A DNA stretch of 34,308 bases from Patescibacteria group bacterium (GTDB lineage: Bacteria > Patescibacteriota > Patescibacteriia > CAIXNZ01), in contig JAQTMG010000009.1 in the NCBI GenBank assembly GCA_028714455.1, forward strand, positions 1 through 34,308. Reading direction: 5' to 3'. Positions 22,118 to 31,189 of the stretch are shown here, one piece after another (position 1 is the first letter of the stretch; each line of letters begins with the position of its first letter). Under the pieces are notes generated by a model. It did not search any database. It was not told the DNA's origin and saw only the letters and a program-made list of their open reading frames with translations. The position numbers and the translations under genes are program-made.

Positions 22118-22159
22118 CGGCTGGGTAAAACTCTGCAAGTCAGAGGCCGCTTCTAGGAG
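22118..22159 (+). promoter_or_regulatory. Structured tuf leader and ribosome binding site
   Basis: CGGC (22118-22121) pairs with GCCG (22146-22149) and CTCTG (22131-22135) with CAGAG (22141-22145), leaving loop CAAGT and a 9-base bulge GGGTAAAA-like on one side. The Shine-Dalgarno motif AGGAG (22155-22159) lies just after it, 9 bases before the ATG. Confidence 0.5.
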
Positions 22160-22168
22160 TTAGTTACT

Positions 22169-23359
22169 ATGGCAGAAAAATTTGAACGAACAAAACCCCA
22201 TGTTAATGTAGGCACCATTGGCCACGTTGACCACGGCAAGACTACGTTGACTGCTGCGATTTTACAGTATCTGATTGCGAATGGTAAAAAAGCTCAAAAT
22301 AAGAGCGTTGATCAAATCGACAATGCCCCTGAAGAGAAAGCTCGCGGCATCACCATTAACACTGCTCACGTTGAGTATGAGACGGAAAAAAGACACTACG
22401 CCCATATCGATTGTCCCGGTCATGCCGATTACATCAAGAATATGATTACCGGTGCCGCTCAAATGGACGGCGCGATTTTGGTCGTGGCCGCTACTGACGG
22501 CCCGATGCCCCAGACCCGAGAACACATACTTTTAGCTAGACAGGTCGGCGTGCCAGCCATCGTAGTTTTCTTAAATAAGGTTGATCAGGTTTCTGACCCA
22601 GAATTAATAAATCTGGTTGAAGATGAGGTTCGAGAATTATTGACAAAATATGAATATCCAGGCGACAAGACGCCAATCATCAGAGGCTCTGCCCTGAAAG
22701 CTCTGGAAAATCCCAAAGGCGATGATGCTAAGTGCATTCAAGAACTTTTGAACGCCTTGGATACTTTTATTCCTGAACCAGTACGTGAAACAACAAAGCC
22801 ATTTTTAATGCCTATTGAGGACATTTTCTCTATCGAAGGAAGAGGCACTGTGGTGACTGGTAAAATAGACAGAGGAATTATTAAAATTAATGATGAAGTT
22901 GAAATAGTTGGTTTGAAGGATACTCAAAAAACAGTGGTGACGGGCATTGAGATGTTCAATAAGTCATTAGATGAAGGTCAGGCAGGCGATAATGCCGGTT
23001 TGCTTTTGCGAGGCACCAAAAAGGAAGACGTTGAAAGAGGTCAGGTTATCGCCAAACCAGGCAGTATCACACCACACACCGAATTTGAAGGCGAAGTTTA
23101 CGTCTTAACAAAAGAAGAAGGTGGCAGACATAAACCATTTTTTAAAGGGTATAAACCGCAATTTTACTTCCGCACCACTGACGTGACTGGCGAACTATTA
23201 GAAATTTTGGGTGGCGCAGAAATGGTTATGCCTGGCGACACGGTTCAACTCAAGGTGAAACTTATTTCTCCGGTTGCCATGGAACAAAAGCAGAGGTTTG
23301 CTATCAGAGAAGGCGGCAGAACTGTTGCTTCAGGCGTTATCACAAAGGTTATTGCCTAA
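22169..23359 (+). CDS. tuf: Elongation factor Tu
   Basis: 396 residues, standard length. GTPase motifs: GHVDHGKTT (G1), RGITI (G2), DCPGHADY (G3), NKVDQ (G4) and GSALKAL (G5). Domain II and III regions ([42 protein letters not shown]) are complete. EF-Tu carries aminoacyl-tRNA to the ribosomal A site. Unlike most neighbours it has a clear Shine-Dalgarno motif, in keeping with the high level needed. It has its own promoter, and a long hairpin follows the stop. Confidence 0.99.
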   Translation: MAEKFERTKPHVNVGTIGHVDHGKTTLTAAILQYLIANGKKAQNKSVDQIDNAPEEKARGITINTAHVEYETEKRHYAHIDCPGHADYIKNMITGAAQMDGAILVVAATDGPMPQTREHILLARQVGVPAIVVFLNKVDQVSDPELINLVEDEVRELLTKYEYPGDKTPIIRGSALKALENPKGDDAKCIQELLNALDTFIPEPVRETTKPFLMPIEDIFSIEGRGTVVTGKIDRGIIKINDEVEIVGLKDTQKTVVTGIEMFNKSLDEGQAGDNAGLLLRGTKKEDVERGQVIAKPGSITPHTEFEGEVYVLTKEEGGRHKPFFKGYKPQFYFRTTDVTGELLEILGGAEMVMPGDTVQLKVKLISPVAMEQKQRFAIREGGRTVASGVITKVIA

Positions 23360-23365
23360 TATATT

Positions 23366-23400
23366 CAAAAGTCCTCTCCCGTTTAAGGAGGGGACTTTTG
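23366..23400 (+). terminator. Long hairpin after tuf
   Basis: A 14-bp stem (23366-23379 with 23387-23400; one G-U pair) around CGTTTAA. The T run lies mainly inside the stem and is followed by GGTCCG, so it is either a partial terminator or an RNA-processing and stability element before rpsJ. Confidence 0.55.
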
Positions 23401-23441
23401 GTCCGTTATTATTTGTTAATTAAAAAATAATTGCATAGTAA

Positions 23442-23789
23442 ATGTCAGAGAAGACGACTAAAACTAAAGAAAAGAAAGAAGAAGCGGCACAAAGAATTAG
23501 AATTAAGATTAGGGCCTATGATCATAAGATTATTGATCAGTCGGCCAAGACCATCGTTGATACCGCCCGCCGAACAGGAGCGCAGGTAATCGGTCCGGTT
23601 CCTCTGCCAGTCGAGATGAAAAAATACACTGTCTTGAGTTCAACTTTTGTGCACAAAAATTCAAGAGATCAGTACGAAATGAGGATACACAAGAGATTGA
23701 TCGACCTGGTTGAACCAACGCCGGCCACGGTTGATGCACTGATGAGCTTAAATCTTCCAGCGGGAGTCGATGTCGAGATTAAGATGTAA
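23442..23789 (+). CDS. rpsJ: 30S ribosomal protein S10
   Basis: 115 residues. The S10 body starts at [19 protein letters not shown], and [20 protein letters not shown] and [18 protein letters not shown] follow. A 16-residue Lys/Glu-rich N-terminal extension is present, or the true start is later. S10 belongs to the 30S head and also serves as NusE in antitermination. No promoter is seen directly upstream, so readthrough from tuf is likely. A consensus promoter lies directly after its stop, separating it from rplC. Confidence 0.96.
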   Translation: MSEKTTKTKEKKEEAAQRIRIKIRAYDHKIIDQSAKTIVDTARRTGAQVIGPVPLPVEMKKYTVLSSTFVHKNSRDQYEMRIHKRLIDLVEPTPATVDALMSLNLPAGVDVEIKM

Positions 23790-23791
23790 CC

Positions 23792-23820
23792 TTGACATTA
23801 ATTTGGATTTCCGCTAGAAT
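23792..23820 (+). promoter_or_regulatory. Promoter of the rplC-secY cluster
   Basis: TTGACA (23792-23797), a 17-bp spacer and TAGAAT (23815-23820), starting only 2 bases after the rpsJ stop. The predicted start near 23827 gives a leader of about 222 nt. Confidence 0.8.
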
Positions 23821-23947
23821 ATCTTTATAAATAATTAGTATCTGGTAGATTTAAAAATAATTATAAAAAATGTAAAGAAAGCTTCTTTAACCAGAAAAAC
23901 CTTTATATTTTTTAAAATTATAGGAGAATAAACAAGCTAAATAAAAA

Positions 23948-24031
23948 AGTCCAGTAAAAACCCAACTAAAAAGTTCGCGTTTTTATTAATTTTTTTTAAG
24001 GTCTGGATTATTTGGCTAAGCCAGATTTTTT
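23948..24031 (+). promoter_or_regulatory. Candidate attenuator in the rplC leader
   Basis: A first hairpin, AAAAAC/GTTTTT with AACT/AGTT inside (23956-23984), is followed by eight T. A second, TCTGGATTA/TAAGCCAGA (24002-24025, one mismatch), is followed by six T, as in a terminator. AGTCCAG (23948-23954) can pair with CTGGATT (24003-24009) and so prevent the second hairpin. This suggests transcription attenuation; the ligand is unknown, and L4 does this in other bacteria. Confidence 0.5.
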
Positions 24032-24048
24032 ATTTTCTAGAGTAAATT

Positions 24049-24768
24049 ATGAAATTTATCTTGGGTAAAAAAATAGAGATGACGCAGAAGTTTATGGCCA
24101 ATGGCGAGGTGGTGCCGGTCACCGCCGTGCAAGCCGGGCCTTGTTTTGTTACCCAAGTTAAGAATAAAGAGAAAGACGGCTATCGAGCCATCCAGATTGG
24201 TCTGGGTTCTAAAAAGAAACCAAACAAAGCGCTGGCCGGTCATCTGAAAGGAATGGAAAATTTTAGAGAACTCGGAGAGTTTGCAATACCAGAAGATGAT
24301 AAGGGCGCTTATGAGCGCGGCCAAAAAATCACCGTATCAGTCTTTGCCAAAGGCGATGTCGCCAAGGTTGTCGGCACTTCAAAAGGCAAGGGTTTCCAGG
24401 GCGTCGTTAAGAGACACGGCTTCCACGGCGCAGACAAAACTCACGGCACTAAAGACCAGTTAAGACATTCAGGTTCAGTCGGCCCCAAGGGACCGGCACA
24501 TACTTTCAAGGGTACGCGCATGGGCGGTCGCATGGGAGGCGATCAGATAACGGTAAAAAATTTAGAGATAGTTGATATTGACGATAAAAATAATCTTTTG
24601 TTTGTCAAAGGCGCGGTGCCGGGCGCCAGAAATGGTCTGGTTAGGATTATCGCTCCCGGTGAGATGAAATTTATTGAGACAGCCAAAGAAGTTTCCAAGA
24701 ATGAAGAGAAACCAGTTGAAAATCAGGCAGCCGATAAAGCTGAAGTTAAAAAAGAAGAAATTAAATAA
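24049..24768 (+). CDS. rplC: 50S ribosomal protein L3
   Basis: 239 residues. L3 features: KFILGKKIEMTQKF at the start, GTSKGKGFQGVVKRHGFHG and HTFKGTRMGGRMGGDQ. It is an early 50S assembly protein whose loop reaches the peptidyl-transferase centre. A Lys/Glu-rich tail of about 25 residues extends the C-terminus. It is the first gene after the long leader and is separated from rplD by 2 bases. Confidence 0.97.
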   Translation: MKFILGKKIEMTQKFMANGEVVPVTAVQAGPCFVTQVKNKEKDGYRAIQIGLGSKKKPNKALAGHLKGMENFRELGEFAIPEDDKGAYERGQKITVSVFAKGDVAKVVGTSKGKGFQGVVKRHGFHGADKTHGTKDQLRHSGSVGPKGPAHTFKGTRMGGRMGGDQITVKNLEIVDIDDKNNLLFVKGAVPGARNGLVRIIAPGEMKFIETAKEVSKNEEKPVENQAADKAEVKKEEIK

Positions 24769-24770
24769 AT

Positions 24771-25409
24771 ATGGCTAAGGTGAATGTCTACAATTTGGCA
24801 GGCAAGGAGATTGAAAAATTGGATTTAGATCCAAAGATTTTTGAAGTTAAAGCCAATCCCGCCTTGATTCACCAGGTCATCGAGGTTCAGCGCGCCAATT
24901 CCAGATTAAAGCTCGCCCACACGAAAACAAAAGGTGAAGTTCGCGGCGGCGGCAAAAAGCCATGGCGACAAAAGGGCACGGGCCGCGCTAGACACGGTTC
25001 GAGCCGCTCTCCTCTTTGGATCGGTGGCGGCATAACTTTTGGACCAAGGACTGAAAGGGAATTTTCAAAAAAGATTAACAAGAAAATGAAAAAGAAAGCG
25101 CTGTTTATGACGCTTTCCGATAAAGTTAAAGAAAATAATTTTATTGTTGTTGATAAATTGGTTTTGGAGGGGATAAAGACGAAAAATTTTTATAATATTT
25201 TGAAGAAATTGCCGATGCAGGGCGTCTTTTCAACACTGGTAGCTATGGCAAAAAAAGATGACATTATTAGTAGATCCGCAAAAAATATTAAAAAGACAAA
25301 AACCATATTGGCGGATAGTTTGAACGTTTACGATGTTTTGAAATATCGCTTTCTCTTGATCGATAAAGAGGGCGTGAAAAAAATAAGTGACACTTACAAA
25401 AATATATGA
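24771..25409 (+). CDS. rplD: 50S ribosomal protein L4
   Basis: 212 residues. The conserved loop is visible as RGGGKKPWRQKGTGRARHGS followed by RSPLWIGGGITFGPR, which lines the nascent-peptide exit tunnel. L4 is also the autoregulator of S10 operons in gamma-proteobacteria, so it is the natural first candidate ligand for the leader before rplC. Its TGA stop overlaps the rplW start (ATGA), indicating translational coupling. Confidence 0.97.
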   Translation: MAKVNVYNLAGKEIEKLDLDPKIFEVKANPALIHQVIEVQRANSRLKLAHTKTKGEVRGGGKKPWRQKGTGRARHGSSRSPLWIGGGITFGPRTEREFSKKINKKMKKKALFMTLSDKVKENNFIVVDKLVLEGIKTKNFYNILKKLPMQGVFSTLVAMAKKDDIISRSAKNIKKTKTILADSLNVYDVLKYRFLLIDKEGVKKISDTYKNI

Positions 25410-25861
25410 GTTTTTTAGATAGATTTAAAAAGAAAGAAGAAGCCAAAAAAAGAGAAGCACGGGTTAAGGAAAAGGCCCCAAGGCCAACGACGCTAAAGCC
25501 TAAGGCCGAGGCGCAGGCACCAGCCCTGAAGCAAAAAACGGTTTCTCGCCCGAGCGGCAAGACAAAAGATAATACAAAAAATGCTTACAGAGTTTTGGTT
25601 GCGCCAATCGTGACCGAGAAAGCGACAGATTTGGTTTCAAAAAATAAATACGCTTTTGAAGTTACCAAAGAAAGCAATAAGGTTGAGATAAAAAAGGCCA
25701 TTAAAAATGTTTATGGCTTTGAGCCGGTTAGCGTCAGGATAGTAAATGTCAGAGGCAAGGACGTTTCCTACGGCAGAATGAGCGGCAAAAGAAAATCATG
25801 GAAAAAGGCCATCGTAACGCTGAAAAAAGGCGATAAAATAGAAATCTACGAAGGAGTATAA
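25406..25861 (+). CDS. rplW: 50S ribosomal protein L23
   Basis: 151 residues, against about 100 in E. coli. The L23 domain starts near residue 60 (YRVLVAPIVTEKATDLVSKN) and ends normally (WKKAIVTLKKGDKIEIYEGV). The first 55 residues are a disordered Lys/Ala/Pro-rich extension. L23 surrounds the tunnel exit and docks signal recognition particle and trigger factor. The start overlaps the rplD stop by 4 bases. Confidence 0.95.
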   Translation: MSFLDRFKKKEEAKKREARVKEKAPRPTTLKPKAEAQAPALKQKTVSRPSGKTKDNTKNAYRVLVAPIVTEKATDLVSKNKYAFEVTKESNKVEIKKAIKNVYGFEPVSVRIVNVRGKDVSYGRMSGKRKSWKKAIVTLKKGDKIEIYEGV

Positions 25862-25882
25862 TAAATTTCATTATTGATAAAT

Positions 25883-26725
25883 ATGCCAGTTAAAGAATAC
25901 AAATCAGCCAGAGGCGGCAGAAGAAATTCAAGCGTTGACTCGTTTGAAGATATTAGCGTTGCCAAACCCTTCAAGAAACTGATCATTATAAAGAAGAAAT
26001 CTGGCGGCAGAAATGTCTACGGCAGAATTACGGTCAGACATCTGGGCGGCGGAGAAAAAAGATTTATTAGAATTATAGATTTTAAACGCGACAAGTATGA
26101 AGTGCCCGGTATTGTTAAGACGATTGAATATGATCCAAACCGTAATGCTCGAATCGCTCTTATCGCCTATAGCGATGGCGAGAAACGCTATATTGTCGCT
26201 CCGGTTGAATTAAAAATCGGAGACAAAATTGTTTCTTCTGATAAAAATGCAGTTGAGATAAAGTCAGGCAACGCCATGCCCATAATGTATATTCCGGTCG
26301 GTTCCATGATTTATAATATTGAGTTGACTCCTGGCAAGGGAGGCCAGATCGTGCGCAGCGCGGGTTGCAGCGCCCAGCTCATGGCCGTTGAGGGTGATTA
26401 CGCCCTGATTAAGCTTCCTTCTAGCGAGGTACGCAAGGTAATGAAAGAGTGCTTGGCCGTGATCGGCAGTGTGAGTAATCCAGAACATATGACCATCAGA
26501 GTTGGCAAGGCAGGTCGCAAGAGACACATGGGCATTAGACCATCAGTTCGCGGTAAAGTCATGAACCCGGTGGATCATCCACACGGTGGCGGTGAAGGCA
26601 AACAGCCGATTGGCTTGAAATATCCAAAGACGCCATGGGGTAAGCATGCCCTAGGCGTGAAGACACGCAATGTTAAAAAGTATTCAGATAAATTCATAAT
26701 TTCCAGAAGAAAGAAAAAGATTTAA
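25883..26725 (+). CDS. rplB: 50S ribosomal protein L2
   Basis: 280 residues from ATG 25883; an upstream TTG would add three residues without need. Motifs: [19 protein letters not shown], the RNA-binding middle and the near-catalytic region [16 protein letters not shown]2 is essential for subunit joining and peptidyl transfer. It is followed by rpsS after 21 bases. Confidence 0.98.
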   Translation: MPVKEYKSARGGRRNSSVDSFEDISVAKPFKKLIIIKKKSGGRNVYGRITVRHLGGGEKRFIRIIDFKRDKYEVPGIVKTIEYDPNRNARIALIAYSDGEKRYIVAPVELKIGDKIVSSDKNAVEIKSGNAMPIMYIPVGSMIYNIELTPGKGGQIVRSAGCSAQLMAVEGDYALIKLPSSEVRKVMKECLAVIGSVSNPEHMTIRVGKAGRKRHMGIRPSVRGKVMNPVDHPHGGGEGKQPIGLKYPKTPWGKHALGVKTRNVKKYSDKFIISRRKKKI

Positions 26726-26746
26726 CCACCATAATTAATATAATTT

Positions 26747-27040
26747 ATGTCGAGAAGTTTAAAAAAAGGTCCATACGTCAACGAGAAGCTCTTAAAAAAG
26801 CTTTCAAAATTGAGAGCTGGCGATAAGACAATCACCAAGACCTGGGATCGTGCCTGCATGATTACTCCCGAGATGGTTGGTTTTAAAATCGGCGTTTATA
26901 ACGGCAAAGAACACATCGTTGTTGACGTAATCGAAAATATGGTAGGTCACCGTTTGGGTGAATTTTCTCCCACCAGGAAATTTATTAAGCATGGTGGCAG
27001 AATGGCGAAAGAGCAGGCCAAGGAAGGCGCTGCCGTATAA
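26747..27040 (+). CDS. rpsS: 30S ribosomal protein S19
   Basis: 97 residues. [18 protein letters not shown] at the start and [13 protein letters not shown] near the end are characteristic. S19 binds the 30S head with S13 and contacts the A-site region. The length is normal, with an Ala/Glu-rich tail. The gap to rplV is 10 bases. Confidence 0.97.
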   Translation: MSRSLKKGPYVNEKLLKKLSKLRAGDKTITKTWDRACMITPEMVGFKIGVYNGKEHIVVDVIENMVGHRLGEFSPTRKFIKHGGRMAKEQAKEGAAV

Positions 27041-27050
27041 TTTTTAACAT

Positions 27051-27659
27051 ATGCAAATCAAAGCAAAATTAAATTATTTGAGAATGTCGCCCAAAAAAGT
27101 GCGTTGGGTCGTTGCTTTGGTTCGCGGTTTGAAAGTTGAACAGGCGCAGATCCAATTGGCTTATTTGAGTAAACTAGCCAAGAAGCCGGTATTGAAGCTT
27201 TTGAACTCCGCCATTGCCAACGCGGAAAATAATTTTAATTTAAAAAAAGAGAATTTGTTTATAAAAGAAATTAGAGTAGACCAGGGCGGTTCGCTGAAAC
27301 GCTGGACGCCAAAGGCTCATGGTCGAGCTACGCCAATTTTGAAGAGATTTTCTCACGTCACATTGGTTCTGGAAGAGCTGGCACCCAGCAAAAAGAAAGT
27401 TAAAGCCCCCAAAGTCAGTAAAAAGGAAGAAATAGTGAAGGTTGCTTCGTTGGAAGAGATCAAAAAATCACCAGTCGCTGAAAGTGTTTTGAGGCAAGAA
27501 GAGGGTAAAAAACCGGAAGGTCATGATAAAGAAATAGACAAAGAGATAATTGACGTTAGAATGGAAGGTAAGCATCGCCAACAAAAGCAGGAAGACAGAA
27601 GAAGCATGAAAAAGGCTAAAGGATTTATAAAGAAGATGTTTAACCGCAAGGCCGGCTAA
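27051..27659 (+). CDS. rplV: 50S ribosomal protein L22 with long C-terminal extension
   Basis: 202 residues, against about 110 in most bacteria. The L22 domain (1 to about 112) has LRMSPKKVRWVVALVRGL and the tunnel loop near KRWTPKAHGRATPI. From residue 113 to the end is a highly charged Lys/Glu extension that is probably unstructured or helical. L22 spans the 50S from the exterior to the tunnel, so such a tail could lie on the ribosome surface. The frame is clearly open through to the stop. Confidence 0.95.
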   Translation: MQIKAKLNYLRMSPKKVRWVVALVRGLKVEQAQIQLAYLSKLAKKPVLKLLNSAIANAENNFNLKKENLFIKEIRVDQGGSLKRWTPKAHGRATPILKRFSHVTLVLEELAPSKKKVKAPKVSKKEEIVKVASLEEIKKSPVAESVLRQEEGKKPEGHDKEIDKEIIDVRMEGKHRQQKQEDRRSMKKAKGFIKKMFNRKAG

Positions 27660-27670
27660 TTTAAATAAAT

Positions 27671-28345
27671 ATGGGACACAAAGTTAATCCAAAAGTAATA
27701 AGATTAGGCATCACTAGAACCTGGGAATCGAAATGGTTTGCCAGAAAAAACTACCCGCTTTATTTGAGGCAGGATGTTTTGATACGCAAGTTCATTAAAG
27801 CAAAACTTAAAGATTCTGGCGTGGCCAAAATTGAAATCGAAAGATCTGGTGAGAATTTGAACGTTATTATTAGAGCGGCCAGGCCGGGTATTATCATCGG
27901 CCGTGGCGGTTTGGGGGTGGAGACAATAAAGAAAGAACTGCAGGAGAAAATTTTAAATAAAAAAGAGCTTAAGATTCCCGGCAAAACAAATATTAGCATT
28001 AATATCCTGGAAGTAGATAAGCCAAATTTAAACGCGCAGATTGTCGTTGACTCTATAATAGCTGATACAGAGAAGAGGGTGGCTTTCCGTCGAGTTATGA
28101 AACAGGCGATCAGCCGAGCTATGCGGGCGGGCGCCAAAGGAGTGAAAGTTTGGATGGGAGGTCGATTGAACGGAGCTGAAATAGCCAGGACCGAGGTTTT
28201 GTCCGAAGGCACTATTCCGCTGCATACATTAAGAGCAGATATTGACTATTCAAGAGGCGCAGCCGAGACAATGTACGGTAAAGTCGGAGTAAAGGTTTGG
28301 ATATATAGGGGTGAAGTTTTTGCGAAAGATATTATTAAGAAATAA
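27671..28345 (+). CDS. rpsC: 30S ribosomal protein S3
   Basis: 224 residues. [20 protein letters not shown] is the usual start, the KH domain contains [16 protein letters not shown], and the C-terminal half has [21 protein letters not shown]3 lies at the mRNA entry channel and contributes to helicase activity. The length is normal. Confidence 0.98.
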   Translation: MGHKVNPKVIRLGITRTWESKWFARKNYPLYLRQDVLIRKFIKAKLKDSGVAKIEIERSGENLNVIIRAARPGIIIGRGGLGVETIKKELQEKILNKKELKIPGKTNISINILEVDKPNLNAQIVVDSIIADTEKRVAFRRVMKQAISRAMRAGAKGVKVWMGGRLNGAEIARTEVLSEGTIPLHTLRADIDYSRGAAETMYGKVGVKVWIYRGEVFAKDIIKK

Positions 28346-28368
28346 CATTAGAAATCAAGGATTTATAT

Positions 28369-28782
28369 ATGTTAATGCCGAAAAAAGTAAAATTTAGAAA
28401 ATGGCACAAGGGCAGAAAAAGAGGCAAGGGTGTTGCCACTGCAGCTACCGAGGTTAGTTTTGGCAGTTATGGTTTGAAATCGTTAGATCATAATTGGATA
28501 ACCGCCAGGCAACTGGAGGCAGCGCGTAGAGCAGTCACTCATTTCTTAAAAAAAGGCGGCAGAGTTTGGATTAGAATTTTTCCAGACAGACCCAGAACTA
28601 AAAAAGGAGCCGAAGTGCCAATGGGCGGAGGTAAGGGCGCGCCAGAATTTTTTGTCGCTGTTGTTAAGCCGGGCACCATGATTCTTGAGGTTGAAGGCGT
28701 GAATCTGCAGACCGCCAAAGAAGCCATGACCCTCGCCAGCCACAAGCTGCCGGTTCGCACTAAATTTTTAGTTAAAGAATAA
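28369..28782 (+). CDS. rplP: 50S ribosomal protein L16
   Basis: 137 residues. [19 protein letters not shown] at the start, [19 protein letters not shown] and [19 protein letters not shown] identify it. L16 helps to position the A-site tRNA. A second ATG six bases later (MPKK) is an alternative start. The gap to rpmC is 4 bases. Confidence 0.97.
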   Translation: MLMPKKVKFRKWHKGRKRGKGVATAATEVSFGSYGLKSLDHNWITARQLEAARRAVTHFLKKGGRVWIRIFPDRPRTKKGAEVPMGGGKGAPEFFVAVVKPGTMILEVEGVNLQTAKEAMTLASHKLPVRTKFLVKE

Positions 28783-28786
28783 AGTT

Positions 28787-29005
28787 ATGAAATATAAAGA
28801 AGAATTAAAGGATTTAAAACTAAAGTCAGAAGCAGAACTGGGCAAACTTTTGGCAGCCAGCCGAGAGAAGCTACGCGATTTAAGATTTAAAGTTTCCCAA
28901 AATCAATTAAAAAATGTCAGAGAGGTAAGAGTAATAACAAAAAAAATTGCTTTACTGCTGACTCTGATTGGTCAGAAAAAGTTATCAAATAAAGCAAGCA
29001 AATAA
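28787..29005 (+). CDS. rpmC: 50S ribosomal protein L29
   Basis: 72 residues, mostly helical, with the core KLRDLRFKVSQNQLKNVREVR. It binds near the tunnel exit beside L23. The length is normal, and it lies 5 bases before rpsQ. Confidence 0.93.
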   Translation: MKYKEELKDLKLKSEAELGKLLAASREKLRDLRFKVSQNQLKNVREVRVITKKIALLLTLIGQKKLSNKASK

Positions 29006-29010
29006 AATTT

Positions 29011-29265
29011 ATGGAAAAATCTAACGCTAACAACAAAAGAAGATTTGAAGGTACAGTGGTCGGCAATAAAATGAGCAAGACCATCAGTGTTTTAGTTACC
29101 AGCGTTAAGATACATCCGAAGTACAAGAAACAATTCAAGACAAGCAAGAAATACAAGGTAGCTGATGATAAGGCCGAAGCAAAAATTGGAGACAAGGTAA
29201 TTTTTGAGGAATGCCGGCCGCTTTCCAAAGATAAAAGATGGAGATTAATTAAGGTCGTAAAATAA
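29011..29265 (+). CDS. rpsQ: 30S ribosomal protein S17
   Basis: 84 residues. The OB-fold core reads [20 protein letters not shown] and [19 protein letters not shown]17 is a primary 16S rRNA binder of the 30S body. The length is normal, and it ends 4 bases before rplN. Confidence 0.96.
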   Translation: MEKSNANNKRRFEGTVVGNKMSKTISVLVTSVKIHPKYKKQFKTSKKYKVADDKAEAKIGDKVIFEECRPLSKDKRWRLIKVVK

Positions 29266-29269
29266 TTAT

Positions 29270-29641
29270 ATGGTGCAACATCGAACAATGTTAAAATTGG
29301 CTGATAATACCGGAGCTAAAAAGCTGCAGGTTATTCGAGTATTGGGTGGTTACAAAAAAAGATTTGCGCGATTAGGCGATATCGTGACTTGTACTATTAA
29401 AGAGGCAGCGCCACACGGTATGGTTAAGAAAAGCGATGTTGTCTATGCCGTTCTAGTCAGAACCAGGAAAGAAGTTAAAAGGAATGACGGTTCTTATATT
29501 AGATTTGACGATAACGCGGCAGTTATAGTTGATAAGAAAACCAAGGAACCAAAAGGTACGCGCATACTTGGACCAGTAGCCCGAGAATTAAGAGTAAGGG
29601 GCTATGCTAAGATAATTTCACTCGCACCCGAGGTGCTGTAA
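29270..29641 (+). CDS. rplN: 50S ribosomal protein L14
   Basis: 123 residues. Motifs: [35 protein letters not shown] and [14 protein letters not shown]14 forms an intersubunit bridge and binds the silencing factor RsfS. The protein starts MVQH rather than the more common MIQ, with no Shine-Dalgarno motif. Confidence 0.97.
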   Translation: MVQHRTMLKLADNTGAKKLQVIRVLGGYKKRFARLGDIVTCTIKEAAPHGMVKKSDVVYAVLVRTRKEVKRNDGSYIRFDDNAAVIVDKKTKEPKGTRILGPVARELRVRGYAKIISLAPEVL

Positions 29642-29651
29642 TTAGAAAAAT

Positions 29652-29972
29652 ATGAAATTTAAAAAGGGAGACAAAGTAAAAGTTATCGCAGGGAAAGACA
29701 GAGGCAAGAAAGGAAAGATCTTGCAGATTTATGCCGAGCGAAATAAAGCTTCGGTTGAAGGTATTAATTTAACTATAAAACACGTTCGGCCGAGAAAAGA
29801 AAATGAAAAGGGCCAGAAGATCGAATTTCCAGCGCCCATGAATATCTCCAATCTGATGCTGCTTTGTCCAAAATGCAATAGAAGCGCTAGAATAGCTTAC
29901 AAAATCCTAACAGCTGATAATAAAAAAAGTAAAGTCAGGATTTGTGCGAAATGCAAAGAATTGATTGATTAA
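29652..29972 (+). CDS. rplX: 50S ribosomal protein L24
   Basis: 106 residues. The KOW motif is KGDKVKVIAGKDRGKKGKIL. The C-terminal part carries two CxxC pairs (CPKC and CAKC), so it is probably a zinc-binding form. L24 starts 50S assembly. Confidence 0.96.
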   Translation: MKFKKGDKVKVIAGKDRGKKGKILQIYAERNKASVEGINLTIKHVRPRKENEKGQKIEFPAPMNISNLMLLCPKCNRSARIAYKILTADNKKSKVRICAKCKELID

Positions 29973-29989
29973 ATTTTATAAATTAAGAT

Positions 29990-30550
29990 ATGAATTTAAA
30001 AGAATTCTACAATAAAAAAGTTGTGCCCGAGCTGGAAGGCAAATTTGGTTATAAAAATGACATGCAAGTGCCAAAGCTGGAGAAAGTGGTTTTAAACGCC
30101 GGTTTGAGTAAGGGACTTAAAGAACCCAGTTATATTGAGACTGTGGAGAGTACCTTGGCGAGAATTTCTGGCCAGAGACCGCAAAAAACCAAGGCCAAAA
30201 AGTCAATTTCAAATTTTAAAATAAGAAAGGGCATGGTCATTGGCATGAAGGTAACCATTAGGGGACAGCGCATGTACGATTTTATCGAGAAACTTATCAA
30301 GATAACGTTGCCTCGCGTCCGTGATTTTCGCGGTTTGCCAGTTGAAAATTTGGATAGAAATGGCAATTTAAATATAGGTATTAGAGAACACATCGCTTTT
30401 CCAGAAATTAAGGCTGACGAGATAGAAAAGCTTCATGGCCTAGAAATAGCGATTGTCAGTTCGGCCAAGAGCAAAGAAGAGGCCCTGGCCTTATTCTCCG
30501 CCCTGGGTTTTCCGTTTAGGAAAGCAGAATCTAAATCTGATAAAAAATAA
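29990..30550 (+). CDS. rplE: 50S ribosomal protein L5
   Basis: 186 residues. Typical segments are [35 protein letters not shown] and [14 protein letters not shown]5 carries 5S rRNA together with L18 and contacts the P-site tRNA. The length is normal. Confidence 0.97.
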   Translation: MNLKEFYNKKVVPELEGKFGYKNDMQVPKLEKVVLNAGLSKGLKEPSYIETVESTLARISGQRPQKTKAKKSISNFKIRKGMVIGMKVTIRGQRMYDFIEKLIKITLPRVRDFRGLPVENLDRNGNLNIGIREHIAFPEIKADEIEKLHGLEIAIVSSAKSKEEALALFSALGFPFRKAESKSDKK

Positions 30551-30560
30551 TATTTTAAAT

Positions 30561-30746
30561 ATGGCGACAAGTGCACAGATTGCAAAATCAAATAAAAAAC
30601 CGAAGTATTCAACTCGCATAGTGAGAAGATGCTGGAGATGTGGCCGAGCTCATGGCTATATGCGTGATTTTGGAATTTGCAGAATTTGCTTTAGAGAACT
30701 GGCAAGTAAAGGTGAGGTGCCAGGAATTAAAAAAAGCAGCTGGTAA
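30561..30746 (+). CDS. rpsN: 30S ribosomal protein S14, zinc-binding type
   Basis: 61 residues from the ATG at 30561. The frame is open further upstream, but that part overlaps rplE and is not needed. Zinc ligands are CWRC and CRIC, and the ending [11 protein letters not shown] is typical of short, zinc-type S14. It lies in the 30S head. Confidence 0.95.
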   Translation: MATSAQIAKSNKKPKYSTRIVRRCWRCGRAHGYMRDFGICRICFRELASKGEVPGIKKSSW

Positions 30747-30782
30747 TTATTAAATTATAAACTAGAAGTTAAATATTTTAAT

Positions 30783-31178
30783 ATGATTACAGATCCAATA
30801 GCAGACATGTTAACAAGAATAAGAAACTCTCAAGCCGTCAAGAGAGAAGGGGTTTTGATTCCATACTCAAAGCTAAAGTTTGAAATTGCCAAAATATTGA
30901 AGCACGAAGATTACGTTGATTCTTTTGAAAAAATCGATGAAGCAAAATTTCCGCAAATTAAGATAATTTTGAAATACGGAGCTGACGGCGAATCAGCTAT
31001 CAGAAGCATCAAGAGAATAAGTAAGCCGGGTCATCGCGTCTACGCCGGCAAGGGCGATATAAAAAATGTTTTAAATAATTTAGGCATTTCAATCATTTCT
31101 ACTTCGGCAGGCCTAATGACCAATAAAGATGCCAAGAAAAAAGGCGTCGGCGGCGAAGTAATTTGCGAGATTTGGTAA
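30783..31178 (+). CDS. rpsH: 30S ribosomal protein S8
   Basis: 131 residues. The start TDPIADMLTRIRNSQAVKR and end ISTSAGLMTNKDAKKKGVGG are characteristic. S8 is a primary binder of the 16S central domain and represses the spc operon in E. coli. The length is normal. Confidence 0.97.
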   Translation: MITDPIADMLTRIRNSQAVKREGVLIPYSKLKFEIAKILKHEDYVDSFEKIDEAKFPQIKIILKYGADGESAIRSIKRISKPGHRVYAGKGDIKNVLNNLGISIISTSAGLMTNKDAKKKGVGGEVICEIW

Positions 31179-31189
31179 TTTATATTTTT

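Noticed and set aside
30453-30560. Longer N-terminus for S14
   Set aside because: It overlaps rplE by about 100 bases and adds residues not found in the family; ATG 30561 gives the normal protein.
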